Shown: one piece after another, positions 16,208-23,871 of the stretch
Layout: the number at the start of each line of letters is the position of its first letter
Numbering within the stretch: the stretch's first letter is position 1
NCBI RefSeq assembly: GCF_050627025.1
Contig: NZ_CP192472.1
Reading direction: 5' to 3' (one strand)
Length of the DNA: 64,000 bases
Origin: Variovorax paradoxus_P
Lineage (GTDB): Bacteria; Pseudomonadota; Gammaproteobacteria; Burkholderiales; Burkholderiaceae_C
Position numbers and translations under genes: made by a program
Notes under the pieces: model-generated
Told to the model about the DNA's origin: nothing
The model's input: the letters and a program-made list of their open reading frames with translations, nothing else
Databases searched by the model: none

Positions 16208-18013
16208 TCAATGTCGTTTCGAGTGGAACTTGGCCTCGCACTCGGTTTGAGTGATGCCATCCAGCGCAAAACTACTCACCGGTGGCTGCCTGCTGAGCGC
16301 CGTCGTTTTGATCTCCGCCGGCGCCATGCTCGCCCGCTCCTTGAAAACCTTGTCCTTGAAGAACCAGTTCTTGTTCGCCCGGATGGGCTTGCAGCCTTCA
16401 TAGAAGATCAACTCCTCGTCGGCGGGCAGCTCCTTGATCTCCTGCGGCAGAAACAGGGCCCGGCGCTCTTCGGTGTAGTTGGTCGAGACCTGGTTGGAGC
16501 CACCGCCTCGGCTGGTGCTGCGGTGCTCCTTGCGGATGGTCTTGTAGCCGAGCATTTCGCTGTATTCGGCCGCGTCGCTTTGCTCGCGTGGCGCAAACAC
16601 GATCTGGGCGCCATGGTTGGTGATGAAGTTCTGTGCGTCGTTGTCGCCGTAGGCCGAGCGAAGCTGCGCGCGGCTTTGCACGATGCACAGGTCGCGCACC
16701 CCGTAGCTGGCCGAGATCGAGATGCGCTTGGCCCACACATCCACTCGTCCCATGGCGGTGAATTCGTCCATCAGCATGAGCATCTGGTATTTCAGGTCCG
16801 GCTCGTCACCCAGTTGCTTGGTGAGGTTGTTGCCGATCACGCTGCTGAAGAAGATGTTCAGCAGCTTGCCGCTCTCATCGAGCTTGTTGGTCGGTATATC
16901 GACGTACAGCGTGGTCGGATGTTTGCGGATGGCGGTAATGTCGAAGTCGGTGGCGTTGGTGGCAGCGGCCAGCACCGGACTGAGGAACTGCTGCAGTGGC
17001 GCCTGCATGGTGGCAATCACCGATGAGAAGGTTTGCTCGGCCAGTCCAGCGAGGTTGCCAAAGACAGTGCGTGTTTGCGTGCTGATGAAGCCCGACTGCT
17101 GCGGGTCGTTCAATATCTTCTTGAGCATTGCCAAGGTGCCCTGGCCTTCGGCGCCGCTGGACAGGTGCAGGATGCGTTCAAGGCTGGGGAAGTTCTCGTT
17201 GGCGTTGGGGTCCTGGGCGCGCCCGAGGACCCGGCTCCAGTTGTCCCACGCTTCGAACATGTAGGAGGCGAAGGCGGTGAAAGCGGCGCGGCTCTGGCTG
17301 GTCCAGAAAGGGTCTTTGCCAGGCTCGTCCGGGTAAAGAATGGCAGCGATGGTCTGGATTTCGCCGATGCGCTTGCCCGCATCCATACCCACCAGCAGGG
17401 TGAACGCGTTGAAGCGATGGGTCTTTCCCTGATCGTCATAGGGTGCCCACACATAGATGGTGTGACCCTGCGACTCGCGCCAGCCGCTGGTCGCCTTGCG
17501 CAGCTCGCCTTTGAGGTCGAGCACGACCATCGAGTGCAAATACGACAACAGCACCGGGATGGCAATGCTGGTGGTCTTGCCTGAACGGGTCGGGCTGACC
17601 GTGATGACGTGCTGAGCACCGCCCAGCCACAGATACTGGCCTTTGTACTTGCCGATGAGGATGCTTTGCGGGGTCTGCTTGAGCAGCCCTGCTTGCTTGA
17701 GATCGGAAAGCTCGGCAAAGCTGGCATCGCCATGCAGCGATTCGGCCGTGGCCCGAAAGAGCGGAATGAGCAATGCGGCCCAGCCCAACAGTGGTACGCC
17801 GAAGCCTATGGCGCCGCTGAGCTTGATCTTGGTAGCGTAGGGTGCGTACTGAGGCAGGTCTGCCGCCTGGATGTATTGCCACCACGTGTTCCAGTTGAGC
17901 GGCGCGTCTCGAAGATCGAGGATGAGCAGAACAAGGTAATTGGAGAAGAACCAGCCACCGGCCAAGACCCCCAGAAGTGTTACCAACGCGATAAGTACCT
18001 TGCTTGTGCTCAT
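16208..18013 (-). CDS. Type IV coupling protein (VirD4/TraG family ATPase)
   Basis: About 601 residues from ATG 18013; ATG 18025 and TTG 18055 are alternatives in frame. Two N-terminal membrane segments precede a RecA-like ATPase domain. Walker A is SPTRSGKTTS near residue 150, and Walker B is LMLMDEFTAMG near 395. Coupling proteins recruit substrates to a type IV secretion channel at the inner membrane. It is upstream of the effector on the same strand, fitting XVIPCD-VirD4 recognition. No VirB genes are in the window, so the channel must be encoded elsewhere or be absent. GGGGAG lies 12 bases before ATG 18013. Confidence 0.88.
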   Translation of the reverse strand: MSTSKVLIALVTLLGVLAGGWFFSNYLVLLILDLRDAPLNWNTWWQYIQAADLPQYAPYATKIKLSGAIGFGVPLLGWAALLIPLFRATAESLHGDASFAELSDLKQAGLLKQTPQSILIGKYKGQYLWLGGAQHVITVSPTRSGKTTSIAIPVLLSYLHSMVVLDLKGELRKATSGWRESQGHTIYVWAPYDDQGKTHRFNAFTLLVGMDAGKRIGEIQTIAAILYPDEPGKDPFWTSQSRAAFTAFASYMFEAWDNWSRVLGRAQDPNANENFPSLERILHLSSGAEGQGTLAMLKKILNDPQQSGFISTQTRTVFGNLAGLAEQTFSSVIATMQAPLQQFLSPVLAAATNATDFDITAIRKHPTTLYVDIPTNKLDESGKLLNIFFSSVIGNNLTKQLGDEPDLKYQMLMLMDEFTAMGRVDVWAKRISISASYGVRDLCIVQSRAQLRSAYGDNDAQNFITNHGAQIVFAPREQSDAAEYSEMLGYKTIRKEHRSTSRGGGSNQVSTNYTEERRALFLPQEIKELPADEELIFYEGCKPIRANKNWFFKDKVFKERASMAPAEIKTTALSRQPPVSSFALDGITQTECEAKFHSKRH

Positions 18014-18126
18014 ATCCTGAGTCATCTCCCCTTTAATAAGGAAAGACTTATACAAGCCGGGGCAACCTCAGCAGGTTGTGCAATGGGCCGTCGAACCTAA
18101 GACTGCGGCCCTGTTGCCAACTTCTT

Positions 18127-18155
18127 CATGGAAAACACGATTGACTGAGTGGCCG
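18127..18155. repeat. Right 29-bp direct repeat (attR-like)
   Basis: Second copy of the repeat at 10771-10799, 24 bases before the aroC start. It still encodes MENTID and a stop, a duplicated 3' end of the small gene at 10607. Confidence 0.75.
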
Positions 18156-18179
18156 CCGCTTTGTGGGGATAATCCCGTC

Positions 18180-19304
18180 ATGAGCGGCAACACCTTCGGA
18201 ACTCTCTTCGCGGTCACCAATTTCGGCGAGTCGCACGGCCCGGCCATCGGCTGCGTGATCGACGGCTGCCCGCCGGGCATGGAACTGAGCGAAGCCGACA
18301 TCCAGGGCGATCTCGACCGCCGGCGCCCCGGCACCAGCCGCCACGTTACCCAGCGCAATGAGCCCGATGCGGTGCAGATTCTTTCGGGTGTGTACGAGGG
18401 CAAGACCACCGGCACCCCCATTGCATTGCTGATCCAGAACACCGATCAGCGCAGCAAGGACTACGGCCAGATTGCCCAGCAGTTCCGCCCGGGCCATGCC
18501 GACTTCACCTACTGGAAGAAATACGGCATCCGCGATCCGCGAGGCGGTGGGCGTTCTTCGGCACGGCTCACCGCACCCATGGTGGCCGCCGGCGCGGTTG
18601 CCAAGAAGTGGCTGGCCGAAAAGCACGGCATGGTGTTTCGCGGCTGCATGACGCAAATCGGCGAAATTGCCATTCCGTTCGAAAACTGGGACCACGTGCC
18701 CAACAACCCGTTCTTCGCGCCGATTGCCGACGTGAGCGAGCTCGAAGCGTATATGGACCGCCTGCGCAAGGCCGGCGATTCGTGCGGGGCGCGCATTCGG
18801 GTTACGGCCACCAACGTGCCCGTTGGCCTGGGCGAGCCGCTCTTCGACAAGCTGGACGCTGAAATTGCCTACGCAATGATGGGCATCAATGCGGTGAAGG
18901 CGGTTGAAATTGGCGCCGGGTTCGACAGCATCACGCAGCGCGGCACCACGCATGGCGACTCGATCACGCCCACGGGCTTCGTTACCAACAACGCGGGCGG
19001 CATTCTCGGCGGCATCAGCTCCGGGCAAGACCTGGAAGTGAGCATTGCGATCAAGCCCACCAGCTCGATCATCAGCCCGCGCCAGTCCATCGACATCAAC
19101 AACAACCCGGTCGAGGTGGTCACCAAGGGCCGCCATGACCCGTGCGTTGGCATTCGTGCAACGCCCATTGCCGAAGCCATGCTCGCGCTGGTGGTCATGG
19201 AGCACGTGCTGCGCAATCGTGCCCAGTGCGGCGACGTGCAGCACGAGCAAAAAGTGCAAGCCGACAAGACCGAAGCTGCCTCGCCGCAGGCGTCTTTTCT
19301 CTAG
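18180..19304 (+). CDS. aroC: Chorismate synthase
   Basis: A 374-residue enzyme of the last common step of aromatic biosynthesis, converting EPSP to chorismate with reduced FMN. Diagnostic motifs are MSGNTFGTLFAVTNFGESHG at the N-terminus, RRRPGTSRHVTQRNEPD, GGGRSSARLT near residue 120 and the C-terminal KGRHDPCVGIRATPIAEAM. The start at 18180 matches the family. The island inserted just upstream may have replaced its original upstream sequence. The MFS gene downstream begins at the last base of the stop codon. Confidence 0.97.
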   Translation: MSGNTFGTLFAVTNFGESHGPAIGCVIDGCPPGMELSEADIQGDLDRRRPGTSRHVTQRNEPDAVQILSGVYEGKTTGTPIALLIQNTDQRSKDYGQIAQQFRPGHADFTYWKKYGIRDPRGGGRSSARLTAPMVAAGAVAKKWLAEKHGMVFRGCMTQIGEIAIPFENWDHVPNNPFFAPIADVSELEAYMDRLRKAGDSCGARIRVTATNVPVGLGEPLFDKLDAEIAYAMMGINAVKAVEIGAGFDSITQRGTTHGDSITPTGFVTNNAGGILGGISSGQDLEVSIAIKPTSSIISPRQSIDINNNPVEVVTKGRHDPCVGIRATPIAEAMLALVVMEHVLRNRAQCGDVQHEQKVQADKTEAASPQASFL

Positions 19305-20497
19305 TGTCCACCCCGCCACCAGTGGCCGCCGGACGCGGCCACCTGTTGGCATTTGCTGGTCTGTCGGCCAGCTATTTTGCGCACATCGGCTTCTTCAACC
19401 CCTACCTGCCGCTGTGGCTCAAGGACCTGGGGCTGCCGATCTTCACGATCAGCCTGCTGGCCTCCGTGCAGTCGATCACCCGGGTGTTCGCCCCTTATGC
19501 CTGGGGTGCGCTCAGCGACCACACAGGCCACCGCGTGATGCTGCTGCGCTTCAGCGCCGCGGTGGCGTTGGCCAGCTCGTTCGGGCTGTGGTGGCATGGC
19601 GGTGCGTGGTGGCTGGCGCTGGTGCTGCTTGTAATGTTCACCCACACCAGCTCGATGATGTCGCTCACCGAGGCCGCCATGGCGCAGCTTGTGGCCGGCG
19701 ACTGGGGGCGCTACGGGCGCATTCGCCTTTGCGGCTCTGCCGGCTTTCTTGTGACGGTGTTCTTCGCGGGCGAGTGGTTCGAGCGCTTCGGCATGAAGTA
19801 CTTTCCGGCCTGGGCCGCCGGCACGCTGGCGGTTGTGCTGATTGCGACCATGAAGCTTCCCGACATTCGCGAGCCCGTCGCCGCGCATGACGCGGTAAAG
19901 GAGCCCATTGGCCCCGTGCTGCGCATTCCGGCCGTGCGGTGGTTTTTTGCGGCGCTGTTCTTCCAGGTGATGTCGCACTTCTCGGTCTATGCCTTCTTCT
20001 CGCTGTACCTCGATTCGCTGGGCTACGGCAAGAGCGTTATCGGCCTGCTGTGGGCGCTGTCCGTGGTGGCCGAAATCGTGTGGTTCTTTCTGCAAGGGCG
20101 GCTAATCGGCCTCTTGCCCATGCCGCGCTGGATGCTGGTGTGCGGCATCGCGGCCGTGGCGCGGCTGGGCCTGACCGCCGGGCTGGGCGGCTCCATTGCG
20201 GCGCTTGTCATCGCGCAGTGGCTGCACGCACTGAGTTTTGCGGCGCATCACACCACCTGCATCGCCGTGGTGTCGCGCCGCTTTCCGGGGCGGCTGCGCG
20301 GGCGGGGGCAAGCGCTGTTCACCGTGATCGGCTACGGCTTTGGCGGTGTGCTGGGCGTGTTGCTCGGCGGGGCCGCGGCGCAGGAGTTCGGCTACCGCAC
20401 CATGTTCGCGCTTGCGGCCCTGCTGGCCGTGGCAGGCAGCCTCTGCGCCTGGCAAGTGGCAAGGCTCGAACGGCCGGCGCAGGCGCGCGCGGCCTGA
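19304..20497 (+). CDS. MFS transporter (HcaT/MFS_1-like)
   Basis: About 397 residues from a GTG that shares one base with the aroC stop. Twelve hydrophobic segments are visible. The opening SASYFAHIGFFNPYLPLWLKDLG and ARVFAPYAWG-type pattern (TRVFAPYAWGALSDHTG) resemble the 3-phenylpropionate transporter HcaT and related MFS_1-like permeases. It is translationally coupled to aroC, an arrangement suggesting shared expression rather than shared pathway. Substrate unknown. Confidence 0.87.
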   Translation: MSTPPPVAAGRGHLLAFAGLSASYFAHIGFFNPYLPLWLKDLGLPIFTISLLASVQSITRVFAPYAWGALSDHTGHRVMLLRFSAAVALASSFGLWWHGGAWWLALVLLVMFTHTSSMMSLTEAAMAQLVAGDWGRYGRIRLCGSAGFLVTVFFAGEWFERFGMKYFPAWAAGTLAVVLIATMKLPDIREPVAAHDAVKEPIGPVLRIPAVRWFFAALFFQVMSHFSVYAFFSLYLDSLGYGKSVIGLLWALSVVAEIVWFFLQGRLIGLLPMPRWMLVCGIAAVARLGLTAGLGGSIAALVIAQWLHALSFAAHHTTCIAVVSRRFPGRLRGRGQALFTVIGYGFGGVLGVLLGGAAAQEFGYRTMFALAALLAVAGSLCAWQVARLERPAQARAA

Positions 20498-20702
20498 GAC
20501 GCCGCCCCCGTTCTTCTTCTGCTTCTTCGTCTTGTCGGCGGGCCTTCCGCCGATTTGCTGCGCGAATTGATTTGCCCAATTGCGCGGCAGCCCCGCGCCT
20601 GTGAACTTTATGTTGAACTGCTAAACCGTGAAATTTGGCATTGGCTTTTACGATAAATCAACATTTAAAATAATTGTGAAAACATGCAATGGGGAGGTGA
20701 GC

Positions 20703-20789
20703 ATGAAGCTCATTTTGAAAACAATATTGTTATTGGATGAATTGCAGTTAAGTGATTTGTCTTATAAGCGGTTCGCGGTGCAGCAATGA
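20703..20789 (+). CDS. 28-codon leader ORF overlapping the vgrG start
   Basis: ATG 20703 opens a 28-residue peptide (MKLILKTILLLDEL...) whose TGA overlaps the vgrG ATG as ATGA. GGGGAGG lies 6 bases upstream of its ATG, while vgrG has no convincing ribosome site of its own. Translation of this peptide probably delivers ribosomes to vgrG. The 200 bases after the MFS stop are AT-rich and presumably carry the promoter. No other gene is seen there. Confidence 0.5.
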   Translation: MKLILKTILLLDELQLSDLSYKRFAVQQ

Positions 20790-23700
20790 ACCGTCGTGTC
20801 ACTATTCAGACGCCGCTCGGCGAAGCGTTGCAATTTCGCCAGCTGGTGGGCCGCGAGGCGCTGAGCCAGCTCTACACCTTCGACATCGACCTCTTGGGCA
20901 GCAGCAATGCCATTGAGTCGAAGGCCTTACTGGGCAAGGCATCGACCGTGGCGGTCGAAACCGATAGCGGTGGGGTGCGCTACCTGGGCGGAATTGCAAC
21001 GCGCTTTGGCCTGCAACAGGAAGACGCACGCCATTCGTTCTACCGCCTGCAATTGCGCCCGTGGCTGTGGCTTGCCACGCGCCGCAGCGATTTCCGCATT
21101 TTTCAGGGCAAGAGCGTGCCCGACATATTGACGGAGGTGCTGGGCAGCTACGGCTACCCGATAGAAAAGAAGCTCAGCCGCGGCGACTATCGCCGCTGGG
21201 ACTACTGCGTGCAGTACCACGAGAGCGACTTCAACTTCATCTCGCGGCTGTGCGAGCTCGAAGGCATCTACTACTACTTCCGGCACGAGGCCTCGCAGCA
21301 CGTTCTGGTGTTTGCGGATGACATTGCCAGCTCGCACGCTCCGCTGCCCGGCGGAGAGTCGGTGCGCTTTCATCCGCTCGAAAAATCCGGCATGGGCCAG
21401 CGCGAGCGCATCTATGCCTGGGAAACCGCGGAAGAGGTGCGCGCGGGCCACCACTACAACAACGACTACGACTTCGAGAAGCCCAAGGCCGACCTCTCGC
21501 ACCTGCGGCAAATGCCGCCTGGGCATGACCACGACAGCTACGAAAACTACGAGTGGCCCGGCGGCTTTGTGCAGCACGCAGACGGCGAGACCTACGCGCG
21601 CATCCGCAATGAAGAGCAGCTGAGCCAGCGCAACCGTGCAACGGGGCGCTCCAACCTGCGCGAGCTGGCAACCGGCTACACGCTTCGGCTCACCGGCCAT
21701 CCGCGCGCCGACCAGAACCGCCAATACCTGTTGCTGAGCGTGAGCTACCACCTGCAGGAAAACCTGCAGGCGAGCGAGGGCGCCGAGGCTGCAGAAGGCT
21801 CGGTGCAGCGCTTTGCATTCGATGCCCAGCCCACCAGCCTCGCATGGCGGCCCTTGCGCACCACGCCCAAGCCGCGCACCCGCGGTCCGCAAACGGCGAT
21901 GGTGGTGGGGCCGGCCGGCGAAGAAATCTGGACCGACCAATACGGCCGCATCAAGGTGCAGTTTCACTGGGACCGCCTTGGCAAGGACGACGAAAACTCC
22001 AGCTGCTGGGTCCGTGTGTCCACCGCATGGGCGGGCGCCACATTCGGCGCAGTGTCGGTGCCGCGCATCGGCATGGAGGTGATCGTCGACTTTCTCAACG
22101 GCGACCCCGACTACCCGATCGTGACGGGCTGCGTCTACAACGCCGACGCCATGGCCGCCTGGCAGTTGCCGGAGCAAAAGCACTTGTCGGGCATTCGCAG
22201 CCGCGAACTCGGCGGCGGGCGTGGCAACCATCTGGTGCTGGACGACACCCACGGAAAAATCCAGGCGCAGCTGCGCAGCGACCATCAGGCGAGCCAGCTG
22301 AGCGTGGGCCACATCGGCCGCATCGAAGACACGGCAGGTCGCAAGGAGCCGCGCGGGCAGGGCTTTGAATTGCGCACCGACGGGCATGGTGTGGCACGCG
22401 CGGCCAAGGGGCTGCTGGTGACCACGGAGCCGCGCCCCAACGCGCAGGCGCATACCACCGACATGGGTGAAACCGTCGGCCGGCTCACGCAGGCGCGCGA
22501 CCTGCACGAGGGCCTGAGCGAAGCAGCGCAGGCCGCGCAGGCGCACGATGCCGGAGACCAGGACGAAGTTGCCACCGGCCTCAAGGAGCAGAACGACGCC
22601 ATCAAGGGCCAAGGTGGCAACCGCGAGCAAGGCGAATTCCCCGAGTTCCAGGAGCCGCACCTCACGCTTGCCAGCGCCAAGGGCCTGCAAACCGTGGCGC
22701 AAGGCTCCACGCATGTGGTGAGCAACGAGCACACCGCTCTCACCAGCGGCGGCCACACCAGCGTGAGCGCGGGCAAGAGCTTTCTTGTGAGCGTGCAAAG
22801 CGCCATCCGCATGTTCGCCTCCAAGGCCGGCATGCGGCTGGTGGCGGCCAGTGCAGACATCGACATCAAGGCGCTGAAGGACAGCGTCAACGTGCTCGCC
22901 AAGCTCAACATCACGCAAACCGCCAACAAGATCACCATCCACGCGAAGGAAGAGGTGGTGATCAACGGCGGCTCCAGCTACAGCCGCTGGAGCTCGGGCG
23001 GCATCGAGCACGGCACTTCGGGTACCTGGCGTGAGCATGCGGCGGTGCACAGCCTCGTGGGGCCAGCCAGCCAGGGCAAGCCCGCGCTGCCCAACCCGCC
23101 GCAATTGCCCAAGGGCCAGCTCGACCTGTATCACCAATACATCAAGCCCACCGGCGAAAAGCACCAGGGCGTTGCGCAGGGCGACTTCACCGTGGTCGAT
23201 TCGGAAGGCGGCACGCACGCCGGCACCTTCGACCGCAACGGCTTTGCAAGCGTCTCGGGCTTGCCGATCGGCACTGCCAAGGTGACCTTCGGCAAGGACC
23301 CGCGCGACCCGTGGGACGAGGGCAGCTACTTTGGCACGCCCAAGGACTGGAAGGCAAAAGAGCCCGCCGGCGGCGGTGCCGATGCGGCCGGCGCTGCGTC
23401 GGGCATCTCTGGCGCTCTGGGCAGCGCGGGCAATCTTGCGGGCTGGGCCGGTTCAGCCGGCGGCGCCGCGGGCGCTCTCGCGGGTGTCGCCGGCATGAAC
23501 AGCAAGGCCGCGGGCATGCTCGGGCAGGTCACCCAGGCGGCGGGCATGGCGCAGCAGGCGGTGGGCGCTGCGCAAGCCATTCAGCAAGGCGGCGCCAAGG
23601 CGCTGCTGGGCCAAGCCAGCCAGGCCGCAACAGGCATGGCGATGCAGGCCGCCGGTGCGCGGCTCGGACCGATGGGCGCGCCCGTCACCGGCATTGCCAA

Positions 23701-23812
23701 TGTGGCGACGAGCGCGATGAGCGGCGGCATGCCGGCCGGCATCAAGACGGGCATGGCCACGGCTGGCACCAATCCCGCGCTTGCGGGTCGCACGCCCGGC
23801 TTCATGGGCTGA
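20786..23812 (+). CDS. vgrG: Type VI secretion VgrG spike protein with C-terminal extension
   Basis: A 1,008-residue VgrG. Residues 1 to about 350 form the gp27-like base. The gp5-like OB segment begins near 373 (GEEIWTDQYGRIKVQFHWDR ... VPRIGMEVIVDFLNGDPDYP). A DUF2345-type beta-helix lies about 620-740. After about 770 comes a linker with a small beta domain (QGDFTVVDSEGGTHAGTF), then a 140-residue Ala/Gly-rich hydrophobic tail (about 865-1000). It starts the locus whose Rhs effectors it probably carries. No sheath, Hcp or baseplate genes are nearby, so this is an auxiliary T6SS cluster. Confidence 0.93.
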   Translation: MNRRVTIQTPLGEALQFRQLVGREALSQLYTFDIDLLGSSNAIESKALLGKASTVAVETDSGGVRYLGGIATRFGLQQEDARHSFYRLQLRPWLWLATRRSDFRIFQGKSVPDILTEVLGSYGYPIEKKLSRGDYRRWDYCVQYHESDFNFISRLCELEGIYYYFRHEASQHVLVFADDIASSHAPLPGGESVRFHPLEKSGMGQRERIYAWETAEEVRAGHHYNNDYDFEKPKADLSHLRQMPPGHDHDSYENYEWPGGFVQHADGETYARIRNEEQLSQRNRATGRSNLRELATGYTLRLTGHPRADQNRQYLLLSVSYHLQENLQASEGAEAAEGSVQRFAFDAQPTSLAWRPLRTTPKPRTRGPQTAMVVGPAGEEIWTDQYGRIKVQFHWDRLGKDDENSSCWVRVSTAWAGATFGAVSVPRIGMEVIVDFLNGDPDYPIVTGCVYNADAMAAWQLPEQKHLSGIRSRELGGGRGNHLVLDDTHGKIQAQLRSDHQASQLSVGHIGRIEDTAGRKEPRGQGFELRTDGHGVARAAKGLLVTTEPRPNAQAHTTDMGETVGRLTQARDLHEGLSEAAQAAQAHDAGDQDEVATGLKEQNDAIKGQGGNREQGEFPEFQEPHLTLASAKGLQTVAQGSTHVVSNEHTALTSGGHTSVSAGKSFLVSVQSAIRMFASKAGMRLVAASADIDIKALKDSVNVLAKLNITQTANKITIHAKEEVVINGGSSYSRWSSGGIEHGTSGTWREHAAVHSLVGPASQGKPALPNPPQLPKGQLDLYHQYIKPTGEKHQGVAQGDFTVVDSEGGTHAGTFDRNGFASVSGLPIGTAKVTFGKDPRDPWDEGSYFGTPKDWKAKEPAGGGADAAGAASGISGALGSAGNLAGWAGSAGGAAGALAGVAGMNSKAAGMLGQVTQAAGMAQQAVGAAQAIQQGGAKALLGQASQAATGMAMQAAGARLGPMGAPVTGIANVATSAMSGGMPAGIKTGMATAGTNPALAGRTPGFMG

Positions 23813-23871
23813 AGCGGCACCGCGTGTATTTCGAATAACAAGACGTCTCAGGCAACAGGGAAAACAGGGCA

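Larger units (their letters stand above)
10771..18155. mobile_element. Genomic island carrying a type IV secretion effector/immunity/coupling-protein module
   Basis: The segment is bracketed by a 29-bp imperfect direct repeat. All its genes lie on the minus strand, between plus-strand chromosomal genes on both sides. Contents in transcription order are: coupling protein, 50-residue ORF, three tandem immunity-like genes, and a zeta-toxin/XVIPCD effector. The immunity region is visibly AT-rich against the flanks. No integrase, transposase or relaxase is present, so mobility in its current form is doubtful. Insertion at the 3' end of a small gene with duplication of that end is typical of site-specific integration. 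Confidence 0.7.

Noticed and set aside
18056..18126. A tRNA gene as integration target next to aroC
   Set aside because: No cloverleaf or T-loop sequence found; the repeat maps to the 3' end of a small protein gene instead.
20927..23218. 763-codon minus-strand frame opposite vgrG
   Set aside because: GC-rich antisense shadow of a well-supported VgrG; no family resemblance.
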